A DNA stretch of 64,000 nucleotides from Lophius americanus (Eukaryota; Chordata; Actinopteri; Lophiiformes; Lophiidae): contig JBBDHG010000124.1 in assembly GCA_037951165.1 (NCBI GenBank), positions 2,667,001 through 2,731,000 on the forward strand, written 5' to 3'. This document shows positions 46,961 through 60,324 of the stretch, one piece after another (position 1 is the stretch's first letter; every line of letters starts with the position of its first letter). The notes below the pieces were generated by a model. It was not told where the DNA came from. It did no database searches and saw nothing but the letters and a program-made list of their open reading frames with translations. Position numbers and translations under genes: made by a program.

Positions 46961-49805
46961 ATGAAGACGGTCCTGGTCCTCTCCATCCTCCTCTGTGCTG
47001 CCTTTGCAGGTCAGATCATTCAGACGCACATTAGGATCCATGTTCTCAGGAGCTCTTCTCTAACATGCTGTTCTTGTTGTGGTTCCCTCTGCAGCTCCAG
47101 CTGAAGAAAAAGCTCCAGGTCAGTATTGAAGCTCTTTGTTTGAACAAACACAGTCAGTCAGACGTGCTTCTATCTGACTCCAACATTCATGTGGTCCTTC
47201 CACAGGAGCAGCAGTGGAGGTTGTGAAAGAAGAAGTGGCTGCTGCACCAGGTGAGTCTCTTCTCTGAAGGTCCTTCAGGTGATGTCAGGATGGAGATTCT
47301 CTGCACACAGAGAGACATTTGAGCAGAAAATGAACCCAGTTGTGGTTAAAATGTTAATCTCTGGAGGCTGTGAAGTGCAGCTCTATGAATGCAGGTGGAT
47401 TTGATCGTTGGGGGAGCAGGGACGGCCAGGTTGGCTGTTTGACCTGCAGAACTGATGACATCATCCTGAGCTGCGGCCTAATCTCCTCATGCTAATGAGT
47501 TCCTGTTAGCATGATGTCATAGCTTGAGGTCTGATGAAGCTGTTGGTGTTTCAGAGATGGAGAACATGATGATGGAGACAGAAGATGTGAAAGAAGTTCT
47601 GCCAGAAGATTCTGTTCCTGTTCTTGGAGACGGTAATCAGACAGGACTTTTATATAAAACGTGTTTATTTAGACTCACATCTAGACATATGAGGAAAGTT
47701 ACTGTGGTATCCTTAACCACTGTTAAAGAAACTTAATGCATTTTCCCTGAAAAACAAAAAAGTTGACAGAGACAAAATTCAAGTGCAATTTGACTAATCT
47801 CATTTTCACCAATATCTTAGGTCTTTATTTCCAACTCCTACTAGTGTTTCGCTCCTTCAGAGCAGGAGGACCATCAGGGTATTTCTGCAGGTGTCTGCAA
47901 GTTACTCTCTCTCTTCTGTCTCTCTGCAGCTCGCAATAACTTCTGTCCAGACCACTGGACCCGCCAAGGCTCTCGCTGCTACGTCTTCGTCAGTAGTAGC
48001 TTGAGCTGGTACAAAGCTAAGGTAGTGATACGCTAACACCTCTATGCTAAGCTAACACTTGTTCTATAACATGGAGGCTTAGAGACTCTGGATGGTGATG
48101 GTTTCTGTTGGTAGGTCAGGAACTCAACACACTTCCATGTAGAGGACGAAGGTGAAGACTTGAAATGTTACAAAGACGCCTCTGTGCTTCCTCTGTCCAA
48201 CAGGAGCACTGCCAAATCCTGGGAGCTCACCTGGCCTCGGCCACCAACCCCAGAGAGTACGCCTTCCTCCAGCAGATGACAAAGACAGCTGGTCAGAGCA
48301 TGGCATGGATGGGAGGCTTCAACGTGCAGGTATGAATTCATGAAGAATCACCAGGTCCAGACCAGGTCCGGTCCAGAGACTTTCACGAGATTCCTGACAC
48401 TCTTGCTCTTTGTCTCTCAGGGAACCTGGATGTGGAGCGACGGTGAAGGTTTCTATTACAACAACTGGTACTCCTCCTCCACCCCCAGCACCAACTCCTG
48501 CTTGTTCTTACGCTCCTCCTGTAAGTCCTCCTGTTAGTTTTGGTCCGATAGAGACATTGTCTTTATCCTGTTTGTTTACTCAGAGGGGAAACGACATGAA
48601 GGAAACATAATAATAATAATACATTTAATTTATAATGCACTTAACATGAAGACATCTTTGTCAAAGCCTGACTTTAAGTCAAGGGAACATTCACCAAACT
48701 AGTGACGGTTTTAGAAGGTGCTCTCTTTCTACATGTTTTGATATGTGATCCAGATCAGGGAGAACCAGAATCTTTTTTAATCCTCATTAACTTCAGTTTG
48801 TACAGAAAGCAGCAGCCAGATTCTTCACCAAAGCCAAACAGAGAGATGTTATTCCTCCCGTTTCAGCCTCCCGTCATCGGCTTGCGGTCACTTTTAGAAA
48901 TGATTTCAGAATTTTGTCGATAACTTTTAAGGTCTGTTCTGGACTCACTCTGAAATACATCAAAGGTGATGTCCTGACTCATTACATCGAAACCTGAGGT
49001 CCTTTCAGCCGTCCTTTAATCCAGGCTAAGGACCAAGGAAGGCCAGGTCTTCTCAAGCTCTCTGGAATAATCCTGATGGGATCAGACTGTTATGATCCAT
49101 AACCTCTTTTGAATCGGGTTTTAAACACATCTCTAAGAATGCACTTTAGGGGGTCTTGGTCCAAATGTTGCTGTATTTACTGAATTTAAATGTAACTGGG
49201 AGCGTTGTGAGTCAAAGGAGACTTATTCCCCGTTTAGATGACACTTCCTCTTCTTCTTTCAGTTATTCCCCTTCGGGGTCGCCACAACGGATCCTCCCAT
49301 CCTAATTTAAAGCCGGTACATTGCTAACTTATGGAACCTGGCAGTTGTTATTAATCCGGCCAATGACCAATACGGTTTGAAATCAGTTTTATGTTGCGCA
49401 TGTTTACTTAGCATAGGTTTTACGCCGGAAACAACCCTCCCCATTTATCCGGGCTTGGGTCCGCCTTAGAAGTTCACTGGCTTCTGACCCCTCGTTGGCT
49501 TAGTTCCCCATTTAGGTGACACCAATTAGATTGCTATCTTGTGCAGAGATGGAAATTGAAGCTTTGGAACCTCAGATCAAAAACGTACATTTCAGGCCGC
49601 CAAAATGTTGTTGTAATTAAAATTGTCCATTTGTCATCCATGCAAATATAAAATTAGACTTTTAATAAAGGGAAGAGAGTAAAACATGAATTACTACAAT
49701 TAATGATGTTTCTTTTTGTTAAATCTAATCTCAGATGGATGGGGAAACTACAACTGTAACCACGCACAAAGCTTCATCTGCTCCAAGGACCCTTTCAGCT
49801 GTTAA
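46961..49805 (+). CDS. Secreted C-type lectin, copy D (R77)
   Basis: Coding exons are 46938-47009 (ATG 46961), 47095-47118, 47206-47250, 47555-47632, 47930-48021, 48204-48329, 48421-48520 and 49735-49805, with normal borders. The predicted protein equals copy C (R77, V51). It is the only copy with a foreign LINE fragment in its upstream region and a changed ARE-like site, so it is the best candidate for altered regulation. Intron 5 is 3 bp shorter in its CT tract than in the other copies. Confidence 0.9.
48800..48997 (+). mobile_element. L2-like LINE fragment in intron 8, unit D
   Basis: As in unit C, with small private changes. Confidence 0.6.
49258..49507. repeat. Teleost repeat in intron 8, unit D
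   Basis: As at 8551. Confidence 0.55.
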
Positions 49806-49983
49806 CTTGGAGCCTTGGGAAGGACCCGCCGGGATCTTTCTTCTGTTTGAATCCAAACCATCAACTTTGTTGTGTCTCAGTGATTTATTTACACTTTCTT
49901 GTTTTGTTTTCTTAAGAGTGTGAAATGATAAAATGTTAAAAAGTGAAAAGTACTTTTTGTTTGTGATTGATGATGTTTGATAA

Positions 49984-49989
49984 AATAAA
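49984..49989 (+). terminator. Lectin gene D poly(A) signal
   Basis: AATAAA, 179 bp after the stop codon. Confidence 0.75.
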
Positions 49990-50518
49990 TGTTATAAGAA
50001 CAGAATAATGTCAGATCTTCCTTGTGACCTGAGTGGTAATCTGAGTCATTCCAGAGGAAAGAAACCAACAGACGGATGGTTTAGGATGTAGAACTGAACT
50101 AGTTACCATTAAACTACCTGGAAGACTGGACCTTAAAAAGAGTCCATCAGAACACTTGTCACAGCTTCAGGACCTGGTTGTTACTCTAATCATCATCATG
50201 TTCAGTATTAGTTTACAGCAACATTTTCAAGTGATACATTTCATTTATGACTCTATAGTATCATTAGAAGGAAAAATATAACGCTCAGTATCATGCTGAT
50301 ATATTTGGATGACATGTCTTGTCTAATAACTGTTTGATTCAGTTTCTATGTGATACCCTGGGAAAGAACGTTACATGTTTTGGAAAGTGAAGTCCAATAC
50401 AAACATATCATTAGCCTATACACACAAACATGATCCTTAGTCTAACTACATAAAACTATATCATTAGCCTATACAGACACACATGATCTTTAGTCTAAAA
50501 ACCACAGTTTCAAAACCA

Positions 50519-52206
50519 TTTCTCATCCCGGCCGCTTCACACTCGGCTTTAAATCATCACAGTGCGAGCTAGAGGTCAGTATTTGAATGTGCCAATAGCA
50601 CCACATCATCCGAAAAAAGCAGAGACGGGACCCTGAGACCACTGAACCCGAGACCCTCCGCCACTTGGCTACGCCTAGAAATTCTGTCCATAAAAATTTG
50701 ATGACCACATAATGTTGCAGAGGCGTGTCAGCCATGACAGCCGTACAACATCCAAAGCTTTCAGATACTCAGGGCGGATCTCATCCACCCCCGGGACGTT
50801 GCCACCGCGGAGTTGTATAACAGCCGCAGCAACCTCAGCCCCAGTGAACAGTGGATCCACCTCCAAGTCATTCCGCTCTGGTTCCTCCTGGGAATACCTG
50901 TTGGTGGGATTGAGGAGATGCCCAGAGTATTCCTTCCACCGCCCGACAACTTTCTCAGTTGAGTTCAGCAAATACCCATCCAGCCCGTCAACAGAGTGGA
51001 AACAATGACCACTTTCCCCCCCTGAGACGCCGGACAGTTTACCAGAATTTCTTCTAGGCCGACCGAAATTCTTCTTCCATGGTGTCAGCAAACTTCTCCC
51101 ACGATCGGGTTTTTGTCTCTGTGACTACCACAGCGACGTGTCGCTTGGCCTGCCGGTAGCTGTCAGCTGCTTCAGAAGTCGATCAATGATCTGCGACCTA
51201 GGGTGTCCTGGTGCCAAATGCACTGGTGGACACCCTTTTGTTTGAACATGGTGTTTGCTATGGACAAACTGTGACTAGTACAGAAGTCCAATAACTGAAC
51301 ACCACTAGGGTTCAGATCAGGCAGGCCAGTCCTCCCAATTCCGCCACTCCAGGTCTCACTGTCATTGCCCACGTATGCATTCAAGTCTCACAGTAGGACA
51401 ATGGAGTCCCCAGTTGGGGTGCTTTCCAGCACCCGCTCCAAGGACTCCAGAAAAGGTTGGTTCTCTGAACTGCTCTTTGGCGCATAAGCGTACACAACAG
51501 TCAGGACCCGTTACCCAACCCGAATGCGCAGGGAAGCAATCCTTTCATCCACTGGGGTAAACCCCAATACATGGGCAGAGAGCTTCTCTTCCGCCTCTCA
51601 ACTGAAGCAACTCCAGCATAGTAGAGGGTGCAGGTTGGTCCCCCATCGAGAAGGCAGGTTCCAGAGCCATGGCTGTGTGTAGAGGCGAGCCCGACTATAT
51701 CTAGTCTGTGCCTCTCAACCTCTCGCACAAGCTCAGGCTCCTTCTCCATCAGTGACGTAACATTCCATGAACCCATCGTCAGCTTTTCTAGCCGGGGATT
51801 GGACCGCCAAGGCCGCTGCCTTTTCCTACTGCCCGATCCACAATGCACCGAACCCCTGCGGATTCCTCCGTGGGTGTTGGGCCCATCGGAGGACGGACCG
51901 ATGTCCATGCTTTGGGCTAAACCCGACCGAGCCCCATGGGTGAAGGCCTGGCCACCAGACGCTCGCTGGCGGGCGGGCCTCTACTCCGGGCCTGGCTCCA
52001 GGGTGGGGCCCCGGTAACCCTCCGGGCAAAGTACTTCAGTCCTTGATTTTTCCTCTCATCAGGGGTCTTGACCGCTCTTTGTGTGACCCTTCCATTAGGA
52101 CCTCTTTGCCATGGGAGACCCTACCAGGGGCAAATTGCCCCAGACAACACAGCTCCTAGGTACTCAAACCCCTCCACCACGATAAGGCGGCGGTTGTCGA
52201 AGGGGT
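50519..52206 (-). mobile_element. Internally deleted APE/RT LINE, unit D
   Basis: Same deletions. The RT-entry frame is open at 50675-51091, with a W to R change (ALDVVRLSW). From about 51.0 kb rightward the variants match unit A. Confidence 0.85.
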
Positions 52207-53228
52207 CATAACTGAATTTAACTGAGAATAATCTGATTTACAATTTCACCGAAGACCTAAGACAGACATTCTAATACTATATTTAGTTTTACTTAAAGAC
52301 ACTTTTAAATAAATTGGTTTAAAATACAAATCAATATGAATTCCAAAGGTATTCTTTTTTGAGCACTTAAAAGCAGCCACCAATGTCCACCATAAGCCCC
52401 ATTGTAAGAGACAAAACAAGACTTTAATATAGAAAATATGATGATGGTGGTGATGATAAGGCGCTGAATCTGGTAGTTTCTATTTCACTATGCTGTTGCT
52501 GCTGCTGCTGATGGTTTTTTCTGTGCTATAGGAAAGTGCTAAATTTCGACATTGTATTTTTTAGTCTCAGATTTATTGTAAAAAACAATTATGCAAAGGA
52601 CCGTTATAAGACATCACTTTTTTGACTTGTCAAAATTGTCTTGGTTTTATGATAAATAGTTTAAGTAGAAACGTTCATGTCAATGATGTTTCGCATGAAA
52701 AACAATCCAAAGGAATAATTTTATCTCAAAGAAAGGAGTTCATTATTGTGTTTGTTGAGGTGAACTTCAGAATGTGAGCTTTATTTTCATGAGACAATGA
52801 AGAATATAATAATCCCTTGTATACCTCTTCACTCTTTAATTTTGGCCAATACATTATTTGCATATGAACTGCATAATTAAAAAAGAGCAATTTAGGGAAT
52901 ATAATTTAGTGATATCCAAGGTGAATAATCTGAAATTATGATTCATCTATCCAATAAGACATATAATACATCAAATTGAATTGTTATTACCACTGAACTA
53001 CGGCTAGCAACAAAAAAGAAAAGAAAAAAGTGCCTACTCCTCCGTCTGCTGTTGAAAACCTTTTTCACTGTAATTCTCTGATCCACCTAATGTAAGGCGG
53101 TTTATAGCTTAAGGGTGCCACAGAGTGTTCAGTATGACTATTTTCATGTCTGTATGTTAGGTAGAACACCCGGTCCTCACATTGTGGGTCTTTTTCTCCT
53201 GGTCCTCATAAAGAGTTATGTACAAGAA

Positions 53229-53253
53229 TGTGTGTGTGTGTGTGTGTGTGTGT
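53229..53253. repeat. TG microsatellite 1, unit D
   Basis: 25 bp, equal to the unit A allele. Confidence 0.95.
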
Positions 53254-53289
53254 TTGTGTGCGTTTGTGAGTGTTTGTATAAGAGAGAGA

Positions 53290-53465
53290 GATAAGATAAA
53301 CCTTTATTAGTCCCACAATGGGGAAATTGCAGGATTACGGCAGCAAGAGCATTTTACAGAATACAGAATAACAGAGCAACATTGTGTAAAATTAAATTAA
53401 ATTAAATGTGCAGTAGTGGACATGTTGGGTAGTGTATTGTCCCATAGTGCAAAGTGCAAGTGAGG

Positions 53466-53527
<62 letters not shown>

Positions 53528-53742
53528 GTTTTACTAGCAGTGCTGGCTAAAAAGCCTGACCGCTGCAGGAAGGAAAGATCAGCAATATTGCTCCTTCACA
53601 CACTTGGGGTGAAGGAGCCTGTCGCTGAAGGAGCTCTCCAGTGCAGAGATGGTGTCCTGCATGGTGATGGTTATGCACTCGGTGCATAACCATGGGCCAC
53701 TGTATTGAATACCTGTGCGGACGATGTGGACTCCAACAATTA
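53290..53742 (-). mobile_element. LINE 3' end with TG tract, unit D
   Basis: As in unit A. The internal TG tract is 53469-53526 and the following T run is shortened (TGTTGTTTT). Confidence 0.6.
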
Positions 53743-54057
53743 ACCTCCCAGTGGTTCACATCTCAGATCTTAATGCTGACCTTCTCATGGGGGGTCTTAC
53801 CCTCCATTTTTATTTAATTTTTTTTTTTTATTATTTTGCTTAATCATAAGTATGAGCATCCCATCTCTTGACTTTAACATATTGCAACCACCCACAGATA
53901 TGTAGGGTTAGGGTTCACTCTATAATCTGTCTGATCCACTCTGGAGAACAGGAAAAAGGCAGGTAGGAGTTCAGACATGTAGAAATACTGCGACTGTTGT
54001 TTTTCACGCACAGAATCTACAATCTGGTATAAATAAAGAAACTTAGAAAAGACTAAC

Positions 54058-54455
54058 CTGGTCTGGCAGGTCTCAGTAGTTTCCGAGCCCTCACCTCTGC
54101 TCCTGTGGAGCACAACTGGACCACATGAATGTTGGAGTCAGATAGAAGCACATCTGACTGACTGTGTGTTCAAACAAAGAGCTTCAATACTGACCTGGAG
54201 CTTTTTCTTCAGCTGGAGCTGCAGAGGGAACCACAACAAGAACAGCATGTTAGAGAAGAGTTCTTCAGAACATGGATTCTAGTGTGTGTATGAATGATCT
54301 GAGCTGCAAAGGCAGCACAGAGGAGGATGGAGAGGACCAACCACCATCATCACCAATGGTGATGATCTACAGATTGTTCTCTGTGCAGGAAACAGACCTG
54401 GCAGTAAAGAAACAGAGATAGCAGAACCATGATCTTCACTGCAGGAGAAGGAGCA
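54058..54455 (-). pseudogene. Inverted lectin 5' pseudogene, unit E
   Basis: Exon 2-like block at 54304-54380. Same state as unit B, including GAGCTTTTTCTTC. Confidence 0.8.
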
Positions 54456-54689
54456 CATGGCGTTACACAATCCTGAGCAGGCGGTTGGACTCTGTTTGCA
54501 CAGAGGAATATTTAGCAAGAAGATAGTTTCTTCGTTGAGGAGAAAAAAATTTGAAGAGAGAATATCTCCTCAAGAATTATCAAAATTCTACAAGAATACA
54601 TGAATAAATTTGCAATTTAAAATAGAATCAGAATCAGAATGCCTTTATTGTCATAGCATGTACCACATACGAAGAAATGATGGTATCTC

Positions 54690-54807
54690 GGTCCTGGTCC
54701 TCTCCATCCTCCTCTGTGCTGCCTTTGCAGGTCAGATCATTCAGACACACACTAGAATCCATGTTCTCAGGAGCTCTTCTCTAACATGCTGTTCTTGTTG
54801 TGGTTCC
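54690..54807 (+). pseudogene. Lectin exon 2/intron 2 fragment, unit E
   Basis: Same fragment as in unit A. Confidence 0.8.
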
Positions 54808-55368
54808 TTAACAAGTCAGGTCTTCATGTTTCTTTTTAATAGAGAGTTCCCAAGGTTCTTTTCTTGTGCTAAATATTAGAAATGACCATCCCTATATCAG
54901 AACACAAAACTGTGATCCAGTAACAACTTTTTCATCATCTTCCTCGTTGGTCTTTCGAGGTCAAGCTTTTCTTCATCGTCTTTTCTACCTCGGTCTGTCA
55001 TACCAGTGTTTGGTTTTTCCATTCCAGGCTAATGTACAAATACTGGGCCCCACTCTCTGGAGAACACTACAACAATGGTTATGCATTTCTTTACACATGT
55101 AAAAATAGAATCCAACTATCACAAATTGAAATTGTCAGCACAAAATGTCCACTTAGTTATTCGGGCAAGTTCCAACTGAATTTACTGCTGTTGATTGAAC
55201 TAAGTTGATCAAATTAAACCCAAGTTAATTCATCAAGGTTGATTCCATTTAGTAATTTACTTACAACTTATTTGTTAATATTAGTTTCCAAGTTAATTTT
55301 TTAATATTGACATACTGGTGTTGATTCCAATTAGTTACTTGGTATTGGTCCACCGAAATGGAAAATAT

Positions 55369-55797
55369 CTAGAGATGTAGGAAAGGGGTAGAGGTAACAC
55401 AGGTGGAGGGTTTCATCATCTTGAACCTGAACTCAAAAAAAAAAACTCAAATTCTTGCTGTGAGATTTCTGGGAAGCACTTTAGAGGGTGGGAAATCTCA
55501 AACTGTGAGTAAGCAGACTGGATAGGTAGAGTGGAGCAACCAGAAAGGACAGAACGGATTGAGTCAATTTGCGAATTGAAGAAAGCCATGAAATTATTAC
55601 AGTGCTCTTCTGTAATTTCTGGGACTTAGAATTTCCAGGACTGGTTTTGATAATGTTCAAGTAGAACAGTGACTGAGCCTCTCTAAGCGACTTTGAGTAG
55701 ACTATTTGGTGTTCCCGAAACGCTAGCTTGTGGACAGTAAGACCTGAAGCCTTGTAACACTGCTCAAGGACACGCCCAGCTGCCTTCTACAGCAATC
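55369..55797 (-). mobile_element. L2-like LINE ORF2 fragment, unit E
   Basis: As in unit A, with a shorter A run. It keeps the 16 bp that B has lost. Confidence 0.6.
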
Positions 55798-56342
55798 ACA
55801 CCAATAAACTCTGGATGAGTTTCCTGTTAATAGCATTTACAGTCAGCTCTTGATAAGAGTCAAGGACACAATAAGTCTCTGAAGTCTCTGCAGCTGACCC
55901 AGAATGCTGAACAGAACACTTAAGGCCTAAGCTAGCTCTTAGCTATGCTGCTATAAGCTCAGAATGCTAGGTGGACTTCCCATGATGCTCTCTTCCTTCA
56001 GTTCTGAAGGTGTTCTGAATAAAGCTTTCATTGTGGAATGTTGGTATTTAAATAAAAGGGATTCAACAGACTTACAGACTTTCAACCCGTCTCACCAACT
56101 CTTTTGCAAACGTCAGATTTTTCTCAGCCTGTTGTTCACGGACCTCAGACCCTTAACTATAATACTCCTGACCCAATCCTCACATGGGAACACCTCCAGA
56201 ACTTAACTTACAGGTTTTCAGTTTTCAGCACTTTTTCTGAACTGCTCCCAACAGAATCACTGAATACTCTTTCATACTATATCCTCACCCCAGCCTTCCT
56301 CCTCTCCCCCACCTCACTGGCCTGGTGACTCTTCAAGAAGAA

Positions 56343-56382
56343 TCTTCCCCATTGTGGGACTAATAAAGGCTATCTATCTATC
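56343..56382 (+). mobile_element. Unit E-only retroposon tail with CTAT repeats
   Basis: About 40 bp (TCTTCCCCATTGTGGGACTA, then AATAAAGGC and about four TATC units) replace three bases (GAA) found in every other unit. The sequence is the complement of the 3' tail of the LINE at 12584, with its own short repeat end. This fits an extremely 5'-truncated retroposition. Confidence 0.7.
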
Positions 56383-58291
56383 TAGACGTACCCAAACCAT
56401 AAGCTTAACCCTCGACCAAAGGGATCCTTTTCCTGACTCAGACTTAAACCGCATTGATCTAATTATAGCCCTTAAAAAGTCGGGGAAATATAATCGGCGG
56501 TCGCTGTTGCTGTCGGGGACGACTGCGTAGGTCTAGTTTCTGAAGGTGTTGGACCACATCAGATCTGATGGCTCTCAGACTCTCGTGTGACGGCAGCTCA
56601 CCCTCATGTCCACACAACCAGTGTTGGTGTTTTGGCGCCGACACAGACGGTCCCGTCTCTCCACATGGAGTCTTATTTTGACGACCATCAGTAACGATGT
56701 TGCCGTGATTGTTACGACAGTGAAACATATTTCCGGATGATTTATGAGACGTGTTGTTTCCTGGACTGAAGATTGGACAGAAGACGTGTTTGGATCATTT
56801 ACTGACAGAGATAATAGGGACGTGATCACATGACAAACTTTAACCATTTATTAAACATCATATCAACAGAGTAACTTTCAAATCCCTCAAGTTTACTGAT
56901 TAACAGCATCTTTATCATCCTTTACAGGTATGCGTCTCATCATCGGTGGAAATAACTGGACCTGTTTTTATTATTATATACAGACAGAGAACATTATAAT
57001 TGTGACATAGAAGTACTGATTTATGGACAAAGATTTATATCCCAAATACAGGTAAATGTTTTACAGGAATATAAATCAGTTTATTCTTCTTGTCACTCTG
57101 TTTCGAAATTAGAACAATTTAAAACTTTTAACCCTATTTGGTCCTGCTCAGCTGTTTGGTTGAATACTTTTTGAGTCGCTATTTCTTATTGAAAAATGTG
57201 ATTGAACCTGTTTATAATATGATGCAGTGGCAGAATGTTTATGATAAAGAGAAAGGGGCCAAGGATGGAGCTCTGGGGGTCACCACAGGTCAAAGGGGCC
57301 ACCGAGGAGAAGGCGTTAACCACGGCTACTGAGAAAGTCTGACTCCATAAGTAGGATTTCTTTTGTTATATTAACGCTCACTAAACACGATTATGTAACT
57401 TCATACATCCAAAACAGAATAATAACCCTCAAACAAAAGGTTGAGATAATCTAATTAAAATCACAATATTTTCCACTGAAATACAAAATCCCATCATGAA
57501 AAAATGTAATGAGTCAGATTCTTTTTTTTACTGTTTAAAAACAAGTTTGACCAAACAATTTGTTGGTTAAGGTTAAGTTAGAGTGTCTGAAATTAATTAA
57601 ATTGATTAATTCCCCAAAGAAACAAAATGTGAAAATGAATATTTTTCTTGTGAGGACGTTAAAGAGCTAAGATTATTTTAAATGAAGGTTCAGCTAATCT
57701 CTTTCATCAGATCTGTGAACCAAAATGAAATAATTTAATCACATTATTAAGGTAAAAGATAACGAAACCATGGATCGAGTAAATGAGACTCATCTCATAA
57801 AACATTATGATTATAATTATTATGAGTTTCCAGCTAACTCAACTGACACACAACAATGCAACAAAATTCAATTTGTTTTCACGAACTTAACTGTTTATTC
57901 TGCTCTACATGAAATAATTTAGGGAAAATGTAATGTTTTAACTGTTGTGATCAAGCAATTCACTCCAAATTATTAAGTTGCATCAGATCAATCCATTTTT
58001 GTGGGTTCAAGAAGTCTTAATTTGAAATAATACCCGTTAAAGGGAGCGTCGTCTAAAAAACTAACATAAATATTACGTATTCATTGATCCGTGTGTCCGT
58101 TTGTTGAATTAAACTAAAAAAGTTCAATTTTTGAGGGTGGAAATGTTACCTATAGCAGCAAACCACCTGTATTCACACGACGATTCAAATGTTGCCATTT
58201 TCTCTGGAAAGATCCTGATTGGTCCTCAGAAGAGCACGACATCATTATAATTTTCTCTGAAAAAAAACCCCAAAACACAACAATCATTTAT

Positions 58292-58806
58292 CTTTCTGTA
58301 AACGCTTATCCTAGTGGTGTTCTGGGGGATGAGGGGGGGGCAAATCCCAGCTGACATTGGGTGAGATCACCTACACTCACATCAATGCGTGACTTCACAC
58401 CCCATCATTTTTGCTGGTTTGCTAGTTTTGCGTATTGTTGTTTTGCATTCGTACGTCAATGTCGTGAAAATGATCCTGTGTGTTTGGGGGGCAGTTTCAC
58501 AAGTATTGCGTTTTGCTCATTTACACACTGATGAAAACAGTATCCTTTCAAATGTTTGATTTTCAGGCCCCTAAAACGCTGTTGTCTTCTAAAGATGAGG
58601 TCAAAACTAAACAGACATCTAAAACAACTGCTGTGTAATGTCTCCCCTGACGGTCACCAGGTCCTACACAGGTTCTTGGACTGTGGATGGATCTTGCAGA
58701 ACCTGAAGGGAACCCACTCAAAACATTGGAGAAGATGGAGACCCCAAACAGATGGTCCGAGGTTCTCATCTGGATTTGAACCCAGAACCTTCTCATTGTG
58801 ATGCAA
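58292..58806. repeat. Nested teleost repeat, unit E
   Basis: Same split repeat, mostly with the unit B variants. Confidence 0.55.
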
Positions 58807-59409
58807 CGATGTAATGAATACTTAAAAGTGTAGATTTGGAAGAACGTGTCCTGCTGACATGGGTTATTGTTAGAGTCAGATGATCAGGAGACAATAATTG
58901 TTTTTACAGGATTCTGTCTTACTTTTCTCTTGAGCTTAAACTCATTCTTAAATTAGCAGGATTTAGAGGTGATCAACGTGTCTGAGCTTCATCTCCTCCA
59001 AACATCTCCTGTTCGATCTTTGGCTCATGTCCCACTCCTCCAGCAGGTCTCATGAAGATCCATCCAGTAGTTTGTGTCTGATCCTGCTAAAACACACACA
59101 CAAACAAACAAACAAACAAACTTCCCTGATGGAGCTAATGAAGTCCTTCTCTTCAAGTCACAATTTTATTGCTCCCAGAATGCTTTGCAGCTTACAGCAT
59201 GCCATTGTAATGGCGCTGATAAACCAGAATACTGTACAGGTTTTACTGTAAATGATAATGGTAATAAAACGTTTACAGTGTAGAGACATAAACCAAAGGC
59301 CTTCTATTACACTGTAAACTTTAACAAGTTGACTTTACTGGAAATGAATTGGAGAAATAAGTAAAGTTGATCATTCCTTTAAGGTTGAACAAACTGTATT
59401 AAGTCTTAA

Positions 59410-59431
59410 CTCGGTCACCATGGTGACCGAG
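59410..59431. promoter_or_regulatory. Perfect 22-bp palindrome, unit E
   Basis: Unchanged. Confidence 0.45.
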
Positions 59432-60087
59432 GATCATTGAGTTTGCTTCAGTTGGTTCTGGGTGGATGTTTGCCTCATCATCAAACTTCATCACCACAGA
59501 AGAAGAAGGAATCAAACATCTTATGTTGATTCTGTCAATAATAATAATAATAATAATTGGTGTTTCATTCTCTCATTATCCTCGCTAAATGTGGGGGTAG
59601 TGGTTGACATCCTCTATGAAGCAAGATGTTCTGCTCCACAGGGTTCTTCTCAGTGAGGTCAATGAGGGCAGCATCATCAGCAGATAAAAGATCTCAGATC
59701 AGTTGCTCCGCATCTTTGTTTGAGTTTGGTACCGGATGTAGACGCCGTCTCTGACTTCAGCATCTCCAGTGGTCTTCTGGAGCGTCATGATGAAGAAGAT
59801 GGTGAGAAGAGCTGGAGCGAGGACACAGACCAGTTTGTCTTCACTGACTGGTAGCTGATCCACAGAAGATTCTGTTATTGTTCATGATTCTGGTGTCATT
59901 AGTTCAGGAGACATTAAAGCAGCCCGGTGTCAGTTTTCAACAATCAAACTGATCTGGAACCAAACCAACCAGGCAGTGGTTCATGAAGACTGTCAGGAAA
60001 ACAGGTCAGAGTCCAGGGTTACACAGTGAAATCATCTTCCCCCGCATGTTGCAGAATCGGGCCAACATCAGTTGATACTGCCGCCCA

Positions 60088-60136
60088 CACGCCCACGTGG
60101 GCGTGACTCAGCGCGGTTCAGGTGTGTGTATATAAA
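60088..60136 (+). promoter_or_regulatory. Lectin gene E core promoter
   Basis: Palindrome 60088-60105, TGACTCA 60104-60110 and TATATAAA 60129-60136, as in A. Exon 1 ends at 60212. Confidence 0.75.
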
Positions 60137-60324
60137 GAGCAGAGCGGCGTCCAGTCGTCACTTAAACCCTCAGCAGAAACCTGAACATCATCTCCTCACC
60201 TTTACCTGACAGGTAAGACACCTGCTGGCTCCTCCTCCTGCAGTGAAGATCATGGTTCTGCTGTCTCTGTTTCTTTACTGCCAGGCCTGTTTCCTCCACA
60301 GAGAACAATCTGTAGATCATCACC

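Larger units (their letters stand above)
40040..54023 (+). repeat. Tandem array unit D (~13.98 kb)
   Basis: Fourth unit, 13984 bp. The excess of about 0.62 kb over its neighbours is a private LINE fragment at 45517-46189. The 5' half is C-like. From about 51.0 kb onward the 3' part is A-like, for example the short 25-bp first TG tract and the ATGATGATGGTGG variant near 52440. Confidence 0.95.
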
